Assembly: GCA_947626265.1 (NCBI GenBank)
Contig: CANQRM010000024.1
Span: forward strand, 1 to 42,422
Length of the DNA: 42,422 bases
Direction: 5' to 3'
Source: an uncultured Oscillospiraceae bacterium
GTDB taxonomy: Bacteria > Bacillota > Clostridia > Oscillospirales > Oscillospiraceae
Below the pieces are notes generated by a model. It was not told the origin of the DNA. It ran no database searches and saw nothing but the letters and a program-made list of their open reading frames with translations. Position 1 is the stretch's first letter. Each line of letters begins with the position of its first letter. The position numbers were made by a program, and so were the translations under genes. Positions 33,335 to 42,401 of the stretch are shown in pieces.

Positions 33335-33411
33335 TGGCGACCGAGAAGGGACTTGAACCCTCGACCTCCGGCGTGACAGGCCGGCGTTCTAACCGACTGA
33401 ACTACCCGGCC
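33335..33411 (-). tRNA. tRNA-Asp (GUC)
   Basis: Acceptor GGCCGGG / CTCGGTC, D-arm GTTC...GAAC, anticodon stem CCGGC/GCCGG with loop CTGTCAC (anticodon GTC), T-arm GAGGG-TTCAAGT-CCCTT, discriminator G and encoded CCA. Confidence 0.95.
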
Positions 33412-33441
33412 GCGAAACATCGCTTGCTCGCGAGCTTTTTG

Positions 33442-33470
33442 ATTATACAGATTTCTGCCCGGCCTGTCAA
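33442..33470 (-). promoter_or_regulatory. Promoter of the tRNA-Asp/tRNA-Thr unit
   Basis: Minus strand TTGACA (33470-33465), 17-nt spacer, TATAAT (33447-33442): a perfect sigma-A consensus, 30 nt before tRNA-Asp. Confidence 0.92.
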
Positions 33471-33561
33471 GACTATTTTCGCCCCAGGCCCGTTTTTTCT
33501 TGCCAAAACCGCCCCCGCCGGGGCCAATGGTTAACCAATTCTTAATATTCGTAATTTTTTG

Positions 33562-33590
33562 TTGCCTTTTCACGGGAAATCATATATAAT
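33562..33590 (+). promoter_or_regulatory. Promoter of the membrane-anchored Pro/Thr-rich protein
   Basis: TTGCCT (33562-33567), 17-nt spacer, TATAAT (33585-33590), 32 bp before the ATG at 33623. Confidence 0.75.
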
Positions 33591-33622
33591 GAGGAAAATC
33601 CAAATGATAAGGTAGTGATCAT

Positions 33623-35896
33623 ATGGCTGGAAGTCATCTGGCACCGAGTTCCTCGTCCAGATCCAACAAGAATACCTCCCGTTCCGCCGAGACTGAGCGC
33701 CGGGCGCGCAGCCGCGCCGCGGAGCGGGACTATGAGCGCGACTACGACCCCGACCTGGGCGGCGGCTACGACGACCGGGACGAGGACTATACCCCCCGCC
33801 GGACTGCCCACACCCCTGAGCGCAGCGCCGGCCGTGATACCGGCCGCGCCCCCCGGCAGAGGGACTATGACTATGACGACTATGACCGCGGCGGCAATGG
33901 CGGCGGCGGAGGCGGCGGCTGGAAGACCGCCGTGCTGATCGTGCTGCTCATCGTGGTGCTGGCGGCCATCGGCTTCCTTGTCTGGAAGCTCTTCGGCGCG
34001 CAGATCATGGGCCTCTTTGGCGGCGGCGGCAAGGACTCTCCTCCTCCCGCGGCCAGCGTCGCCCCGGGCATCACCACCCAGGTCACCGCGGAATATGAAA
34101 ACGGCAAGAGCGTCTCCGGCAATATGGCCATCTCCCAGGGCACCCAGCGGCTGCCCGATGAGCTGGCCGGCAGCACCACCGCCCAGGTGCTGGATGTGAC
34201 CTGGGCCGACGGCAAGGAGCCGGAGGAGCCGGTGTACGTCACCGTGTCCGACCCCAGCTTCCCCAACGACGAGGGCCTGGCGGTCTATAACTACGTGGAG
34301 GACGAGCTCATCCCCGGCGAGGGCCAGTGGAATCTGGTGGGTACATACGCCATCCGCGACAACTCCGTCACCTTCCTGTCGGACACCCCCTCCGCCATCG
34401 CCCTGGAGGTCATCAGCGCCAATCCCGCCACGCCCACCCCGGCGCCCAGCACGGAGCCCGCGCTGACCCCCACCCCCATGCCCACGCCCTCTCCCACCCC
34501 CGCACCCATCATGGCGGTGGATTACGGCGCCTACGGCCAGGTTCAGTCCGGCGTATACGCCCAGGTGGATGAGATCGAGGATGACCAGGTCTACATCGTG
34601 GCCCTGGTGCGGGATATGCCCACCGACGCCGACGAGCAGCCTGAGGACACCGCCGACGCCGATACCGCGGACGAGGCCGACACCGCCGAGGACGGCGGCA
34701 TGACCATCTCCTATGTGGACGCCGGCACCGGCGCCGATGTGCCCGTGCCGGACACCTCCGCTCCCGCGGAGGCCTATACCGGCCCCACCGCCTCCGTGCT
34801 CATGAACCTGGACGGCGTCAATATGCGCACGGTGGAGATGAACATGTTCCAGACCGACGACGGCACATGGTGCCTGGACGGCGACATCACCGCGGGCATG
34901 CTCTGGACCGCCAACCGGGACTACTATAACGGCGGCTACCGCTACTCCCTGGGCAACAACGAGGTGTTCATCAACCTGGCCGACGACGGCACCAACATGA
35001 CCCTCAACGACAACCACGTGAAGACCCGCTTCCTCATCGAGGACGCGGAGATGGCCGACGGCTCCACGGTCCAGACCCTGACCTACGCCGACAACGGCCG
35101 GCACTATATCAACAACATGCAGATGATCGCCGACGCGGTCACCCCCGACGACTTCCCCGCCACCGGCAATACCAGCGGCGACGACGTCCAGGGCCAGGTC
35201 ATCCCCAGCGGCCACGTGCTGTATCTGGGCAGCGGTCTGATGCCCGAGAGCGACGCCGTGGCCCGGGAGGTGCTGCAGTTCACCGTCTCCGACAATGAGG
35301 CCGACGCCCTGCAGGTGATGCTCTTCAAGCTGGACAGCTCCATCGCCGCGCCCGCTTCCAGCACCGCCCCCGCCGCCAGCCGCATCGTGGTCCCCACGGT
35401 GGACGAGACCACGAACCTGAGCTTCCTGGAGGTCCGGGACGGCGACAAGATCCTGCAGAACGGCGTGGACTACACTGTGAACGCCCGCGTCTATAACGAC
35501 ACCGTGGTGGTGGTCGTCCGGTTCATGGGCGACTACACCGGCCAGGTGGTCCGGACCTATCCGGGCACGAAGGTGCTGTGCAACGACGTGTTCACGGAGG
35601 CTTCCCCCTCCCCGTCCACCAGCCCCTCCCCCAGCCCCACGCCTGCCGTGACGCCGGAGGGCCAGGCCACAGCCGCGCCCACCGCAACGCCGCCCACGAC
35701 CGGCCAGGAACCCGGTCCGGTGCAGCCCACGGATAACCCCGCGACCAACACCCCCGAGCCGCCTCCCTCTACCGTCACGGAGGCGCCCAACATCACCGAC
35801 GCGCCTCAGACCAATCCGCCCAGCACCGACCCTGAAAGCAGTACGAATACCGGCTCCAGCGGCGGCAGCTCCGGCAGCAGCGACACCAACACTTGA
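33623..35896 (+). CDS. Membrane-anchored extracellular protein with Pro/Thr-rich linkers, function unknown
   Basis: 757 residues, family not recognised. The N-terminal about 100 residues are cytoplasm-like and very rich in Arg, Asp, Tyr and Ser, ending in a Gly run. One membrane helix (102-124) follows, so the rest faces outside. The outside part has two folded-looking segments (about 150-265 and 395-645) separated by Pro/Thr/Ala- and Asp/Ala/Glu-rich linkers. It ends in a tail of about 100 residues of Pro, Thr and Ser with a Gly/Ser-rich tip. The repeat-like linker style matches the adaptor at 1721. The ATG follows a weak AAGG. A role in the envelope is inferred from topology only. Confidence 0.8.
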   Translation: MAGSHLAPSSSSRSNKNTSRSAETERRARSRAAERDYERDYDPDLGGGYDDRDEDYTPRRTAHTPERSAGRDTGRAPRQRDYDYDDYDRGGNGGGGGGGWKTAVLIVLLIVVLAAIGFLVWKLFGAQIMGLFGGGGKDSPPPAASVAPGITTQVTAEYENGKSVSGNMAISQGTQRLPDELAGSTTAQVLDVTWADGKEPEEPVYVTVSDPSFPNDEGLAVYNYVEDELIPGEGQWNLVGTYAIRDNSVTFLSDTPSAIALEVISANPATPTPAPSTEPALTPTPMPTPSPTPAPIMAVDYGAYGQVQSGVYAQVDEIEDDQVYIVALVRDMPTDADEQPEDTADADTADEADTAEDGGMTISYVDAGTGADVPVPDTSAPAEAYTGPTASVLMNLDGVNMRTVEMNMFQTDDGTWCLDGDITAGMLWTANRDYYNGGYRYSLGNNEVFINLADDGTNMTLNDNHVKTRFLIEDAEMADGSTVQTLTYADNGRHYINNMQMIADAVTPDDFPATGNTSGDDVQGQVIPSGHVLYLGSGLMPESDAVAREVLQFTVSDNEADALQVMLFKLDSSIAAPASSTAPAASRIVVPTVDETTNLSFLEVRDGDKILQNGVDYTVNARVYNDTVVVVVRFMGDYTGQVVRTYPGTKVLCNDVFTEASPSPSTSPSPSPTPAVTPEGQATAAPTATPPTTGQEPGPVQPTDNPATNTPEPPPSTVTEAPNITDAPQTNPPSTDPESSTNTGSSGGSSGSSDTNT

Positions 35897-35905
35897 TACG
35901 CATAA

Positions 35906-35937
35906 AAATACCGCACCGTGAACACGGTGCGGTATTT
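35906..35937. terminator. Bidirectional terminator between convergent genes
   Basis: A 15-bp perfect stem AAATACCGCACCGTG / CACGGTGCGGTATTT with a two-base centre. A T-rich tract follows on the + strand (TTTGTCTTTTTTT) and TTTTATG on the minus side. Confidence 0.88.
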
Positions 35938-35950
35938 GCTTTGTCTTTTT

Positions 35951-37237
35951 TTATTCCTCCGGGGTCTCTAAAAGCCCCCAGACCACCCACAGCATGGGCT
36001 CGGTGAGGCTCAGGCCCAGGCCGAAAAAGTCCTGGATGAGGAAACACAAAAACGCCGCCCCCAGGGCCGGATACAGAGCGTTCTCTTTCCGCCGCCTTAT
36101 CCATGTCACCAGGGAGCACACGATGGCGGCCAGGTACAGCCCCGCGCCGACGACGCCGGTATTCATGAGATAGCCCAGGTACACGTTGTGGGGGTTGGCC
36201 ACATTGGCGGTGGAGTTTCGGACCTCGCTGTACCAGTGGATGTCGAACCGCAGGCCCGTGGTGCCCGGCCCCGCGCCCAGCCAGGGCTTTTCCCTGAAAA
36301 GCGCCCAGCCCTGCTTCCATATCTGCCCCCGGTGGGAGCCGAACTCATCCGCCAGATGCCCGTGGAGCACCTGGCTCATCTCATAGATGGTCCCGCTCTT
36401 CCCCGGCCAGAACCACAGCGTCCCCAGGCCCAGGGCCGTGACCCCGCCGCTGACGGCGCCGGCGAGCCGGGCCGTCCGGTCCCGCCGGATGCACACCGGG
36501 ATGGCGACGAGGGCGCACCCCGCCACCGCCACCAGCCCCGCGTCCACGTCGCAGGAGGCGATGACGCCAAAGGATAAGGCCGCGGGCAGGAAAAGGAGCT
36601 TATCCCACTTTTCCTCCGACAGCGCCGCGAAGGCGGCCAGCAGGGGCCCGGCAATGCACAGGTACGCCGACAGCAGCCCCGTGTTGCCGATGGTGCCCAG
36701 AAAGGCGCTGTTGTAGGCCACGTACTTATCATAATAGTTGGTCCCCTCAGGGTAGAACCAGAAGGGGTCCAGACCGAACAGCTGCAGCACCGCGATGACG
36801 CAGCACACCGCCGACGAAAATCCCAGCGCCCAGGCATACCGCCGCCGGGGCCGGGCCAGGGCCGACACCCCGAAAAAGCAGGCGGCGTACATCACCGTGG
36901 TGAGGTACCCGTCGTTCCTGTCCGCCCCCATGAGACAGGCGGCGCCGTAGTCGGAGAGCATGGCGGACACGCCCCCCGCCGCCAGGAACGCCCCCATCAG
37001 AAGATGGGCGGGGCGCACCCTGGGCCGGTACCGCTCGCCCTGGATAAGGCCGACGAGCAGCAGCGCAGCCACGCACCCCAGCCAGAGCCCCACGGCCCAG
37101 GCGAAGAACCGGTACTTGGAGCCGGTGATGTCGTCGTAGCCCTGGAAGCCCACGAACAGGGGAAACACCCCCAGCATGGCCAATATGAACTTGTCCGTGA
37201 CCCACCGGGCCCTTTGAAGCTGTTTCATAGGCCTCAT
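35951..37237 (-). CDS. O-antigen ligase/polymerase-like membrane protein (Wzy/WaaL family)
   Basis: 428 residues with about 10-11 hydrophobic helices. The large late loop carries GSHRGQIWKQGWALF, KPWLGAGPGT and NPHNVYLGYLMNTG, the signature loop and conserved His of the O-antigen ligase superfamily (WaaL, Wzy, PglL relatives). These move or polymerise lipid-linked glycans at the outer face of the membrane. A single gene without glycosyltransferases alongside, so the glycan is unknown; in a Gram-positive-type cell it may attach or polymerise a surface polysaccharide. The start is ATG 37237; ATG at codon 4 is an alternative, and neither has a strong ribosome site. Confidence 0.85.
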   Translation of the reverse strand: MRPMKQLQRARWVTDKFILAMLGVFPLFVGFQGYDDITGSKYRFFAWAVGLWLGCVAALLLVGLIQGERYRPRVRPAHLLMGAFLAAGGVSAMLSDYGAACLMGADRNDGYLTTVMYAACFFGVSALARPRRRYAWALGFSSAVCCVIAVLQLFGLDPFWFYPEGTNYYDKYVAYNSAFLGTIGNTGLLSAYLCIAGPLLAAFAALSEEKWDKLLFLPAALSFGVIASCDVDAGLVAVAGCALVAIPVCIRRDRTARLAGAVSGGVTALGLGTLWFWPGKSGTIYEMSQVLHGHLADEFGSHRGQIWKQGWALFREKPWLGAGPGTTGLRFDIHWYSEVRNSTANVANPHNVYLGYLMNTGVVGAGLYLAAIVCSLVTWIRRRKENALYPALGAAFLCFLIQDFFGLGLSLTEPMLWVVWGLLETPEE

Positions 37238-37268
37238 TATAGACCAGGAGGCGCCATTTCACAAGGCA

Positions 37269-37297
37269 TTGAAAAGTTGGAAATAATATGATATAGT
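37269..37297 (+). promoter_or_regulatory. Promoter of the yfbR-glyQS operon
   Basis: TTGAAA (37269-37274), 17-nt spacer, TATAGT (37292-37297). It shows that an in-frame GTG at 37296 cannot be the start of the next gene. Confidence 0.8.
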
Positions 37298-37334
37298 GAG
37301 TGATACTTTAGCGGAGAGGGGGCATAAGCGGCGC

Positions 37335-37940
37335 ATGGAGAATTTTTACGCCCTCATCGCCCGGATGAAGAACATCGACCGCTGGGCCCTGATGCGCTCG
37401 GTGACCCGTGAAAATGTCCAGGAGCACAGCCACATGGTGGCGGTGCTGGCCCACGCCCTGGCGGTGATACGCCGGGACGTGTTCGGCCTGGACTGCGACG
37501 TGAACGCCGCGGCGGCCGCGGCCCTCTTCCACGACGCGGGGGAGATATTGACCGGGGACCTTCCCACTCCCATCAAGTACCGCAACCCGGACATCATGAC
37601 CGCCTACCGGCAGGTGGAGGCCGAGGCGGCGGAAAAGCTTCTGGCCATGCTGCCGGAAGCCCTGCGCCCGGCCTACGAGCCCCTGCTTGCCGAGCCGGAC
37701 CCGGAGCTGAAACCCCTGGTGAAGGCCGCCGACAAGCTGTCCGCCTACATCAAGTGCATCGAGGAGCGCCGGGCAGGGAACGACGAGTTTTTGCAGGCGG
37801 AGCAAAAGACCCTGGACGCCCTGCGGGGGTATGGCCTTCCCGAAGTGGACTACTTCCTGGAGCACTTCATCCCCGCCTTCGAGCTCACATTGGATGAGCT
37901 GGGGACCATGGACTACCGGGAGCCGGAGCTGAATAAGTAA
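37335..37940 (+). CDS. yfbR: HD-domain 5'-deoxynucleotidase (YfbR-like)
   Basis: 201 residues. YfbR removes phosphate from deoxynucleoside 5'-monophosphates. The HD motif is complete: His in NVQEHSHMVA (about 32-34), His-Asp in ALFHDAGEI (about 67-68) and a late Asp in KAADKLSAYIK (about 136). The RWALMRSVTRENVQEHS and TGDLPTPIKY stretches match the YfbR subfamily closely. The ATG at 37335 with GGAGAGGGGG upstream is preferred over the in-frame GTG inside the promoter. First gene of an operon with glycyl-tRNA synthetase 27 bp downstream. Confidence 0.9.
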   Translation: MENFYALIARMKNIDRWALMRSVTRENVQEHSHMVAVLAHALAVIRRDVFGLDCDVNAAAAAALFHDAGEILTGDLPTPIKYRNPDIMTAYRQVEAEAAEKLLAMLPEALRPAYEPLLAEPDPELKPLVKAADKLSAYIKCIEERRAGNDEFLQAEQKTLDALRGYGLPEVDYFLEHFIPAFELTLDELGTMDYREPELNK

Positions 37941-37967
37941 TAAACTGTCTCAAAGGAGATCAACGAT

Positions 37968-39404
37968 ATGCGTATGCACGCCGAAGACAAGACCATGGAA
38001 AAGATCGTGGCCCTGTGCAAGAACAGGGGCTTCATCTTCGCCGGCTCCGAGATATACGGGGGCCTGGCCAACTCCTGGGACTACGGGCCCCTGGGCGTTC
38101 TGATGAAGCAGAACGTGAAGAACGCCTGGTGGAAGAAGTTCGTCCAGGAGAGCCCCTACAACGTAGGGCTCGACGCCGGTATCCTCATGAACCCCCGGGT
38201 GTGGGAGGCCTCCGGCCATGTCACCAACTTCAACGACCCCCTCATCGACTGCAAGGCCTGCAAGCGCCGTCACCGCGCCGACAAGCTCATCGAGGAGTGG
38301 GCCAAGGAGACGGACACGGACATCAACGTGGAGGCCCTGACCAACGACGAGATGGTGGACTATATCCGGGAGAAGAAGATCCCCTGCCCCGGCTGCGGCG
38401 CCACGGATTTTTCCGACATCAAGAAGTTCAACCTGATGTTCAAGACCCACCAGGGCGTCACCCAGGAGTCCGGCACGGACGTGTATCTCCGCCCCGAGAC
38501 CGCCCAGGGCATATTCGTGGACTACAAGAGCGTGCTGCGCACCACCCGGAAAAAGCTGCCCTTCGGCATCTGCCAGATCGGCAAGAGCTTCCGCAACGAG
38601 ATCACCCCGGGCAACTTCACCTTCCGCATCCTGGAGTTCGAGCAGATGGAGCTGGAGTTCTTCTGCGAGCCGGGCAGCGACCTGGAGTGGTTCCAGTACT
38701 GGCGTGAGTTCTGCCACAAGTGGCTCCTGGAGCTGGGCATGACGGATGAATATCTCCGCCTTCGCGACCACACCCCCGAGGAGCTGAGCTTCTACTCCAA
38801 GGCCACCACGGACTTTGAGTACCTCTTCCCCTTCGGCTGGGGCGAGCTCTGGGGCATCGCGGACCGCACCGACTACGACCTGACCCAGCACCAGACCTTC
38901 TCCGGCGAGAAGATGGAATATAAGGAGGAGGGCATGGCCGAGGGCTTCATCCCCTACGTCATCGAGCCCTCCCTCGGCGCCGACCGGGTCATGCTGGCCT
39001 TCCTCATCGACGCCTACGACGAGGAGCAGGTGGGCGTGGACAAGAAGGGCAGCCCCGACGTGCGCACGGTGCTGCACCTGCACCCGCAGCTGGCGCCCTA
39101 CAAGTGCGCGGTACTGCCGCTCAGCAAGAAGGACGTGCTCGCGGGCCCGGCCAAGGAGCTCTATGCCCAGCTTTCCAAGGAGTTCTCCTGCGACTATGAC
39201 GAGACCGGCTCCATCGGCAAGCGCTACCGCCGCCAGGACGAGGTGGGCACCCCCTTCTGCGTCACCCTGGACTTCCAGACCGTGGGCGATGGGGAGATCC
39301 CTGCCGACAACTGCGTCACCGTCCGGGAGCGGGACAGCATGGAGCAGGTCCGCATCCCCATGAGCGAGGTAGCGGACTACATCGCCCAGCGCATCAAGTA
39401 TTAA
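37968..39404 (+). CDS. glyQS: Glycyl-tRNA synthetase, single-chain class II
   Basis: 478 residues, alpha2-type enzyme as in Gram-positives and archaea; it charges tRNA-Gly. N-terminal [13 protein letters not shown] and SWDYGPLG are typical. Two Cys pairs (CKACKRRHR and CPGCG) frame a zinc-binding insertion. Motif 2 is [19 protein letters not shown] and motif 3 [11 protein letters not shown]. The C-terminal anticodon-binding domain starts near residue 370. AAAGGAG precedes the ATG. The gap to yfbR is only 27 bp, so no T-box leader is possible here. Confidence 0.96.
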   Translation: MRMHAEDKTMEKIVALCKNRGFIFAGSEIYGGLANSWDYGPLGVLMKQNVKNAWWKKFVQESPYNVGLDAGILMNPRVWEASGHVTNFNDPLIDCKACKRRHRADKLIEEWAKETDTDINVEALTNDEMVDYIREKKIPCPGCGATDFSDIKKFNLMFKTHQGVTQESGTDVYLRPETAQGIFVDYKSVLRTTRKKLPFGICQIGKSFRNEITPGNFTFRILEFEQMELEFFCEPGSDLEWFQYWREFCHKWLLELGMTDEYLRLRDHTPEELSFYSKATTDFEYLFPFGWGELWGIADRTDYDLTQHQTFSGEKMEYKEEGMAEGFIPYVIEPSLGADRVMLAFLIDAYDEEQVGVDKKGSPDVRTVLHLHPQLAPYKCAVLPLSKKDVLAGPAKELYAQLSKEFSCDYDETGSIGKRYRRQDEVGTPFCVTLDFQTVGDGEIPADNCVTVRERDSMEQVRIPMSEVADYIAQRIKY

Positions 39405-39407
39405 GAC

Positions 39408-39776
39408 GTGAACGGGGAACAACGGCCCACGGAGGGGAAGCCCGCCGCGGGCCAGGCCTTCGTAAAGAGCATCCGCCCGGCGGGCTGCGCGCTGTTCCTT
39501 ATCCTGGCCGTGCTGGTGACGGCGATATGCCTCACCGCGGGCCGGGACCCCATCCCGGGCTATACGCCCCCGGAGCGGGCCAGCTATGAAAACGATCTGA
39601 GCCGGCTGGAACAGGTACTGGAGGAGCAGGTGTTCCCGAAGCTGCCCCAGTACGGCCTGGACGCCGAGGTCACCGGGGACACGGTCACCGTCACGGTGAC
39701 CGGGAACCTGGCCGCCGCCCGGTCCGCCATTTTGCGCTACTTCCCGGAGGACCTGATCACCTTTGAAAGGGGCTGA
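39408..39776 (+). CDS. Small membrane protein, function unknown
   Basis: 122 residues from GTG 39408, three bases after the synthetase stop. A short N-terminal tail, one membrane helix (about 24-43, CALFLILAVLVTAICL), then a soluble part of about 75 residues with a charged helix (ENDLSRLEQVLEEQVFPKL) and a beta pattern (TVTVTVTG). No family recognised. The tight spacing to both neighbours supports co-translation within the operon. The ribosome site is weak. Confidence 0.65.
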   Translation: MNGEQRPTEGKPAAGQAFVKSIRPAGCALFLILAVLVTAICLTAGRDPIPGYTPPERASYENDLSRLEQVLEEQVFPKLPQYGLDAEVTGDTVTVTVTGNLAAARSAILRYFPEDLITFERG

Positions 39777-39782
39777 ACATCG

Positions 39783-40979
39783 GTGAAGATAAAGCTCGCC
39801 GCCGCCGCGCCGGAGATTCTCCCCGGCCAGCCGGGGCGGAACATGGCCAACGTCCTGGCCGCCATCAGCCGCGCCAGGGACGACGGCTGCTCCATCCTGG
39901 TGCTGCCCGCGGACCTGCCGGAGGACATGAACCGGGGCGCCATCGAGCGCCAGGCCGGGAAGATGACGGTCTACCCCCTCATGGAGCCGTCCCTGCCCCG
40001 GGAGGAACTGCTGCACCACCACGATCTGGACATCATGTGCTGCTCCTCCTCCACCGCCGCCACCGTGGCCTCCCACTATGAAAACGTGAACCTGGCGGGC
40101 CTTGCCAGCCACGAGAACATGTCCGTGGTGGTCATGGCCTGCCCCATGGGCGGCGACGGGGGCACCCTCTACACCGGCCAGTGCATCATCGCCCAGAACG
40201 GCGCCATTCTGGAGAACGCTGACGGCTACGTGATGGCCCGGGTGTCCATCCCCAGCCGGGAGACGAAGGCCCCAGTGGAGGAACTGGTCTCCGACCAGCC
40301 CCACACGCCATGGACCCCCCTGCCGGAGCTGCTGCCCCGGGTGCTGAAGCTGCAGAGCGAGGGCCTGGCCCGGCGGATGATGTCCGTAGGCGCCACCCAG
40401 CTGACCGTGAGCATCGGCCGCACCGCCTCCTCCCTGCTGGCCCTGGCGGCCTGCGTACAGGCGGTGGATAAGCTGAAGCTGTCCCGGAAGAACATCCACG
40501 TCACCGCCGACGGCAACCGGGCCAACGCCATCGCCGCGGCCCTGGGCGTGACGGTGGGCGGCCAGGGCGGCCTCACCGTGGACGGCACGGACCTGACCGT
40601 CCGGGTGTTGGACGGCACAGAGCCCGCCGGCTACGCCGTGAACGCCACGGTGCCCCGGAGCGTGGCGGGTCTCGTCATGCGCCATTACGCCAACACCTGC
40701 GGGGACATGGCATTGTCGGTGCCCATCCGGTCCATCTGCCTGGACGACACCGCCCGGCCCTGGAAGCTCTATGACTTCCTGCTCCACTTCTCCCTGGTCT
40801 ATGACCTGCCCAAGTGGAGCCAGGCCCGGCTTTTGGAGGACACCTTCGAGGAGGAATACGACCTGGAGACCATCCAGAAGGTGCTGGATGAGTTTTTCGA
40901 CGTGTACCGCCGGCCCGCGCCCTGCGACGGCCCCGCGGTGTTCTCCCTGGACGTGCATCCCCCGGTGACCAACGTATGA
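39783..40979 (+). CDS. Degenerate NAD-synthetase-like protein (nitrilase plus NadE-like halves)
   Basis: 398 residues against about 640 for glutamine-dependent NadE. The first half resembles a cut-down nitrilase amidase domain (ENMSVVVMACPMGGDGG, QCIIAQNGAIL), but the catalytic Glu, Lys and Cys are not found. The second half follows NadE order: QLTVSIGRTASSLLAL at the ATP-loop position, lacking SGGxDS; ADGNRANAIAAALGV; and a tail FFDVYRRPAPCDGP like the family's FF...DGPK segment. It is probably inactive as NAD synthetase and may bind a ligand or a partner. GTG start, 6 bp after the small membrane protein, last gene of the glyQS operon. Confidence 0.7.
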   Translation: MKIKLAAAAPEILPGQPGRNMANVLAAISRARDDGCSILVLPADLPEDMNRGAIERQAGKMTVYPLMEPSLPREELLHHHDLDIMCCSSSTAATVASHYENVNLAGLASHENMSVVVMACPMGGDGGTLYTGQCIIAQNGAILENADGYVMARVSIPSRETKAPVEELVSDQPHTPWTPLPELLPRVLKLQSEGLARRMMSVGATQLTVSIGRTASSLLALAACVQAVDKLKLSRKNIHVTADGNRANAIAAALGVTVGGQGGLTVDGTDLTVRVLDGTEPAGYAVNATVPRSVAGLVMRHYANTCGDMALSVPIRSICLDDTARPWKLYDFLLHFSLVYDLPKWSQARLLEDTFEEEYDLETIQKVLDEFFDVYRRPAPCDGPAVFSLDVHPPVTNV

Positions 40980-40987
40980 ATATACCG

Positions 40988-41026
40988 CTCCCGCCCGCCT
41001 GCCGGCGGACGGGAGTTTTCTTTTTT
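40988..41026 (+). terminator. Terminator of the yfbR-glyQS operon
   Basis: Stem CTCCCG-C-CCGCC / GGCGG-A-CGGGAG with one mismatch and a TGCC loop, followed by TTTTCTTTTTT. Confidence 0.9.
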
Positions 41027-41079
41027 AAGACCGATTTCGCGGCCCTGTCGTGATAAAGTGAAGAAAAAAGGAGACAAAC

Positions 41080-42321
41080 ATGCTCCAAAGCCGAAAATAC
41101 AACCTATACGCCCTGGGGACCGTGCTGGTGTGCCTGGGCTGCATGGGCCTGGCCGCGGCGCTGGACAGCGCGGCGAGGCTCCTGGCCGCCCAGTTCGCCG
41201 CCCCGGCGGCGGGCTGGACAGAGGACATGCTCCGCCGGCCCGCGGCGGCTGCTGACTGGCTGACGGCGGCCGGGGCTCTGCTGGGGGCGCTGCTCCTCTA
41301 TAAGGGTGGGCCCCGGGCGTCTCTGGCCGCGGGGGCTGCCCTGGGGGCCGTGGGGTGCATGGCCCTGGCCGCCTGCCATAGCGGGGCCTATATCCTCTAC
41401 CTGATAGGTGAATATCTGCTGCCCGTGGGAGCGGCGGGCCTGCGTCTGGGCGGTTTTGCCCTCTGCATGAACTGGTTCGTCCGGCTCCGGGGCCGGGCCA
41501 TGGGCGCGGCCGCCCTGGGCGGGACGGTATACCTGGCCCTGGGGGCCGGGGCCATAGGGCAATTCATCGCCACCCGCCTGAGCGGCGTGTTCACGCCCCT
41601 GGCCGGGGGCGCGGCGGCGGCATTGGGCCTGCTGGCCCTGGCGGCCTGCCTTCTCCGGGACGAGCCGGAGGACATAGGCATGTACCCCGACGGGGCGGGC
41701 ACGCCGCCCGCTGGTGAGACGGAGGAGGAACTCATACCCCTTGGAAAAGCCCTCTCCCAGCCCCGGCTGTGGCTGGCATTGGTGTGCCTGGGCGCCCTCG
41801 CGGCGGCCGCCGCCGGGTGGACGGCCTTCCTGGCGCCCCGGCTCATGGCCCGGCACGGGGGCGGGGACGCCCTGGTGGTCCAGGCGGGGCCCTGGCTGGC
41901 GCTGGGGGCCATCCTGGCCCTGCCCGCCGGGTACCTGTTCGGGTGGCTGTGCGATAGCCTCGGCGCCATGAACGGCGTGCGTGTCCTGGCCCTGGGCGAG
42001 ATGGCCGCGGCGGCGCTCCTGTGGGCCTTCCCCAAGGAGCTGGGCGCCTCGGAGGGCATCCTTATCGCCCTGTGCGAGGCGCTTTTGATCGGCGGCGGGC
42101 CTGTGGCGCTGCCCTGCGCCATGGCCCAGGTCTACGGCCGGCGGCAGGTGTTCTCCGCCGGGCGGGTGCTGTTTCCCGCCCTCTACCTGGCCGCGGCCCT
42201 CATGGGCCCCGTGGGGGCTCTCCTTGGCGGCGGGGCGCGGGCGCGGCTCTACATCGTCCTCCTGGCCCTGGCCGGGGTGGGATTTTTGCTCTCCTTCTTC
42301 CTGCGGCCAGAAAAGAAATAA
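41080..42321 (+). CDS. Major facilitator superfamily transporter
   Basis: 413 residues with about 12 hydrophobic segments, strongly Ala/Gly/Leu-rich. The central loop after helix 6 has EPEDIGMYPDG, a pattern frequent in oxalate/formate-antiporter-like and related MFS carriers. The sixth helix is followed by a hydrophilic Glu-rich linker (GETEEELIPLG), as expected between the two six-helix bundles. AAAAGGAG lies 7 nt before the ATG. Single gene between terminators. Substrate not predictable. Confidence 0.88.
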   Translation: MLQSRKYNLYALGTVLVCLGCMGLAAALDSAARLLAAQFAAPAAGWTEDMLRRPAAAADWLTAAGALLGALLLYKGGPRASLAAGAALGAVGCMALAACHSGAYILYLIGEYLLPVGAAGLRLGGFALCMNWFVRLRGRAMGAAALGGTVYLALGAGAIGQFIATRLSGVFTPLAGGAAAALGLLALAACLLRDEPEDIGMYPDGAGTPPAGETEEELIPLGKALSQPRLWLALVCLGALAAAAAGWTAFLAPRLMARHGGGDALVVQAGPWLALGAILALPAGYLFGWLCDSLGAMNGVRVLALGEMAAAALLWAFPKELGASEGILIALCEALLIGGGPVALPCAMAQVYGRRQVFSAGRVLFPALYLAAALMGPVGALLGGGARARLYIVLLALAGVGFLLSFFLRPEKK

Positions 42322-42360
42322 GAAGACGAAAAAGCCTCCCTCATTGTGCAGTAGTAAGAT

Positions 42361-42401
42361 AAAGGTAGACACATGGGAAACAACCATGTGCCTACCTTTT
42401 T
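42361..42401 (+). terminator. Terminator after the MFS gene
   Basis: A long stem AAAGGTAG-A-CACATGG / CCATGTG-C-CTACCTTT with one mismatch and a seven-base loop, ending in CTTTTTC. Confidence 0.85.

Noticed and set aside
37941-37967. T-box leader before glyQS
   Set aside because: The gap is only 27 bp, holding a ribosome site and nothing else.
37950-40958. Open frame of 1002 codons on the minus strand opposite glyQS
   Set aside because: Antisense to an unmistakable glycyl-tRNA synthetase. The translation is rich in His, Gly, Leu and Val without domains.
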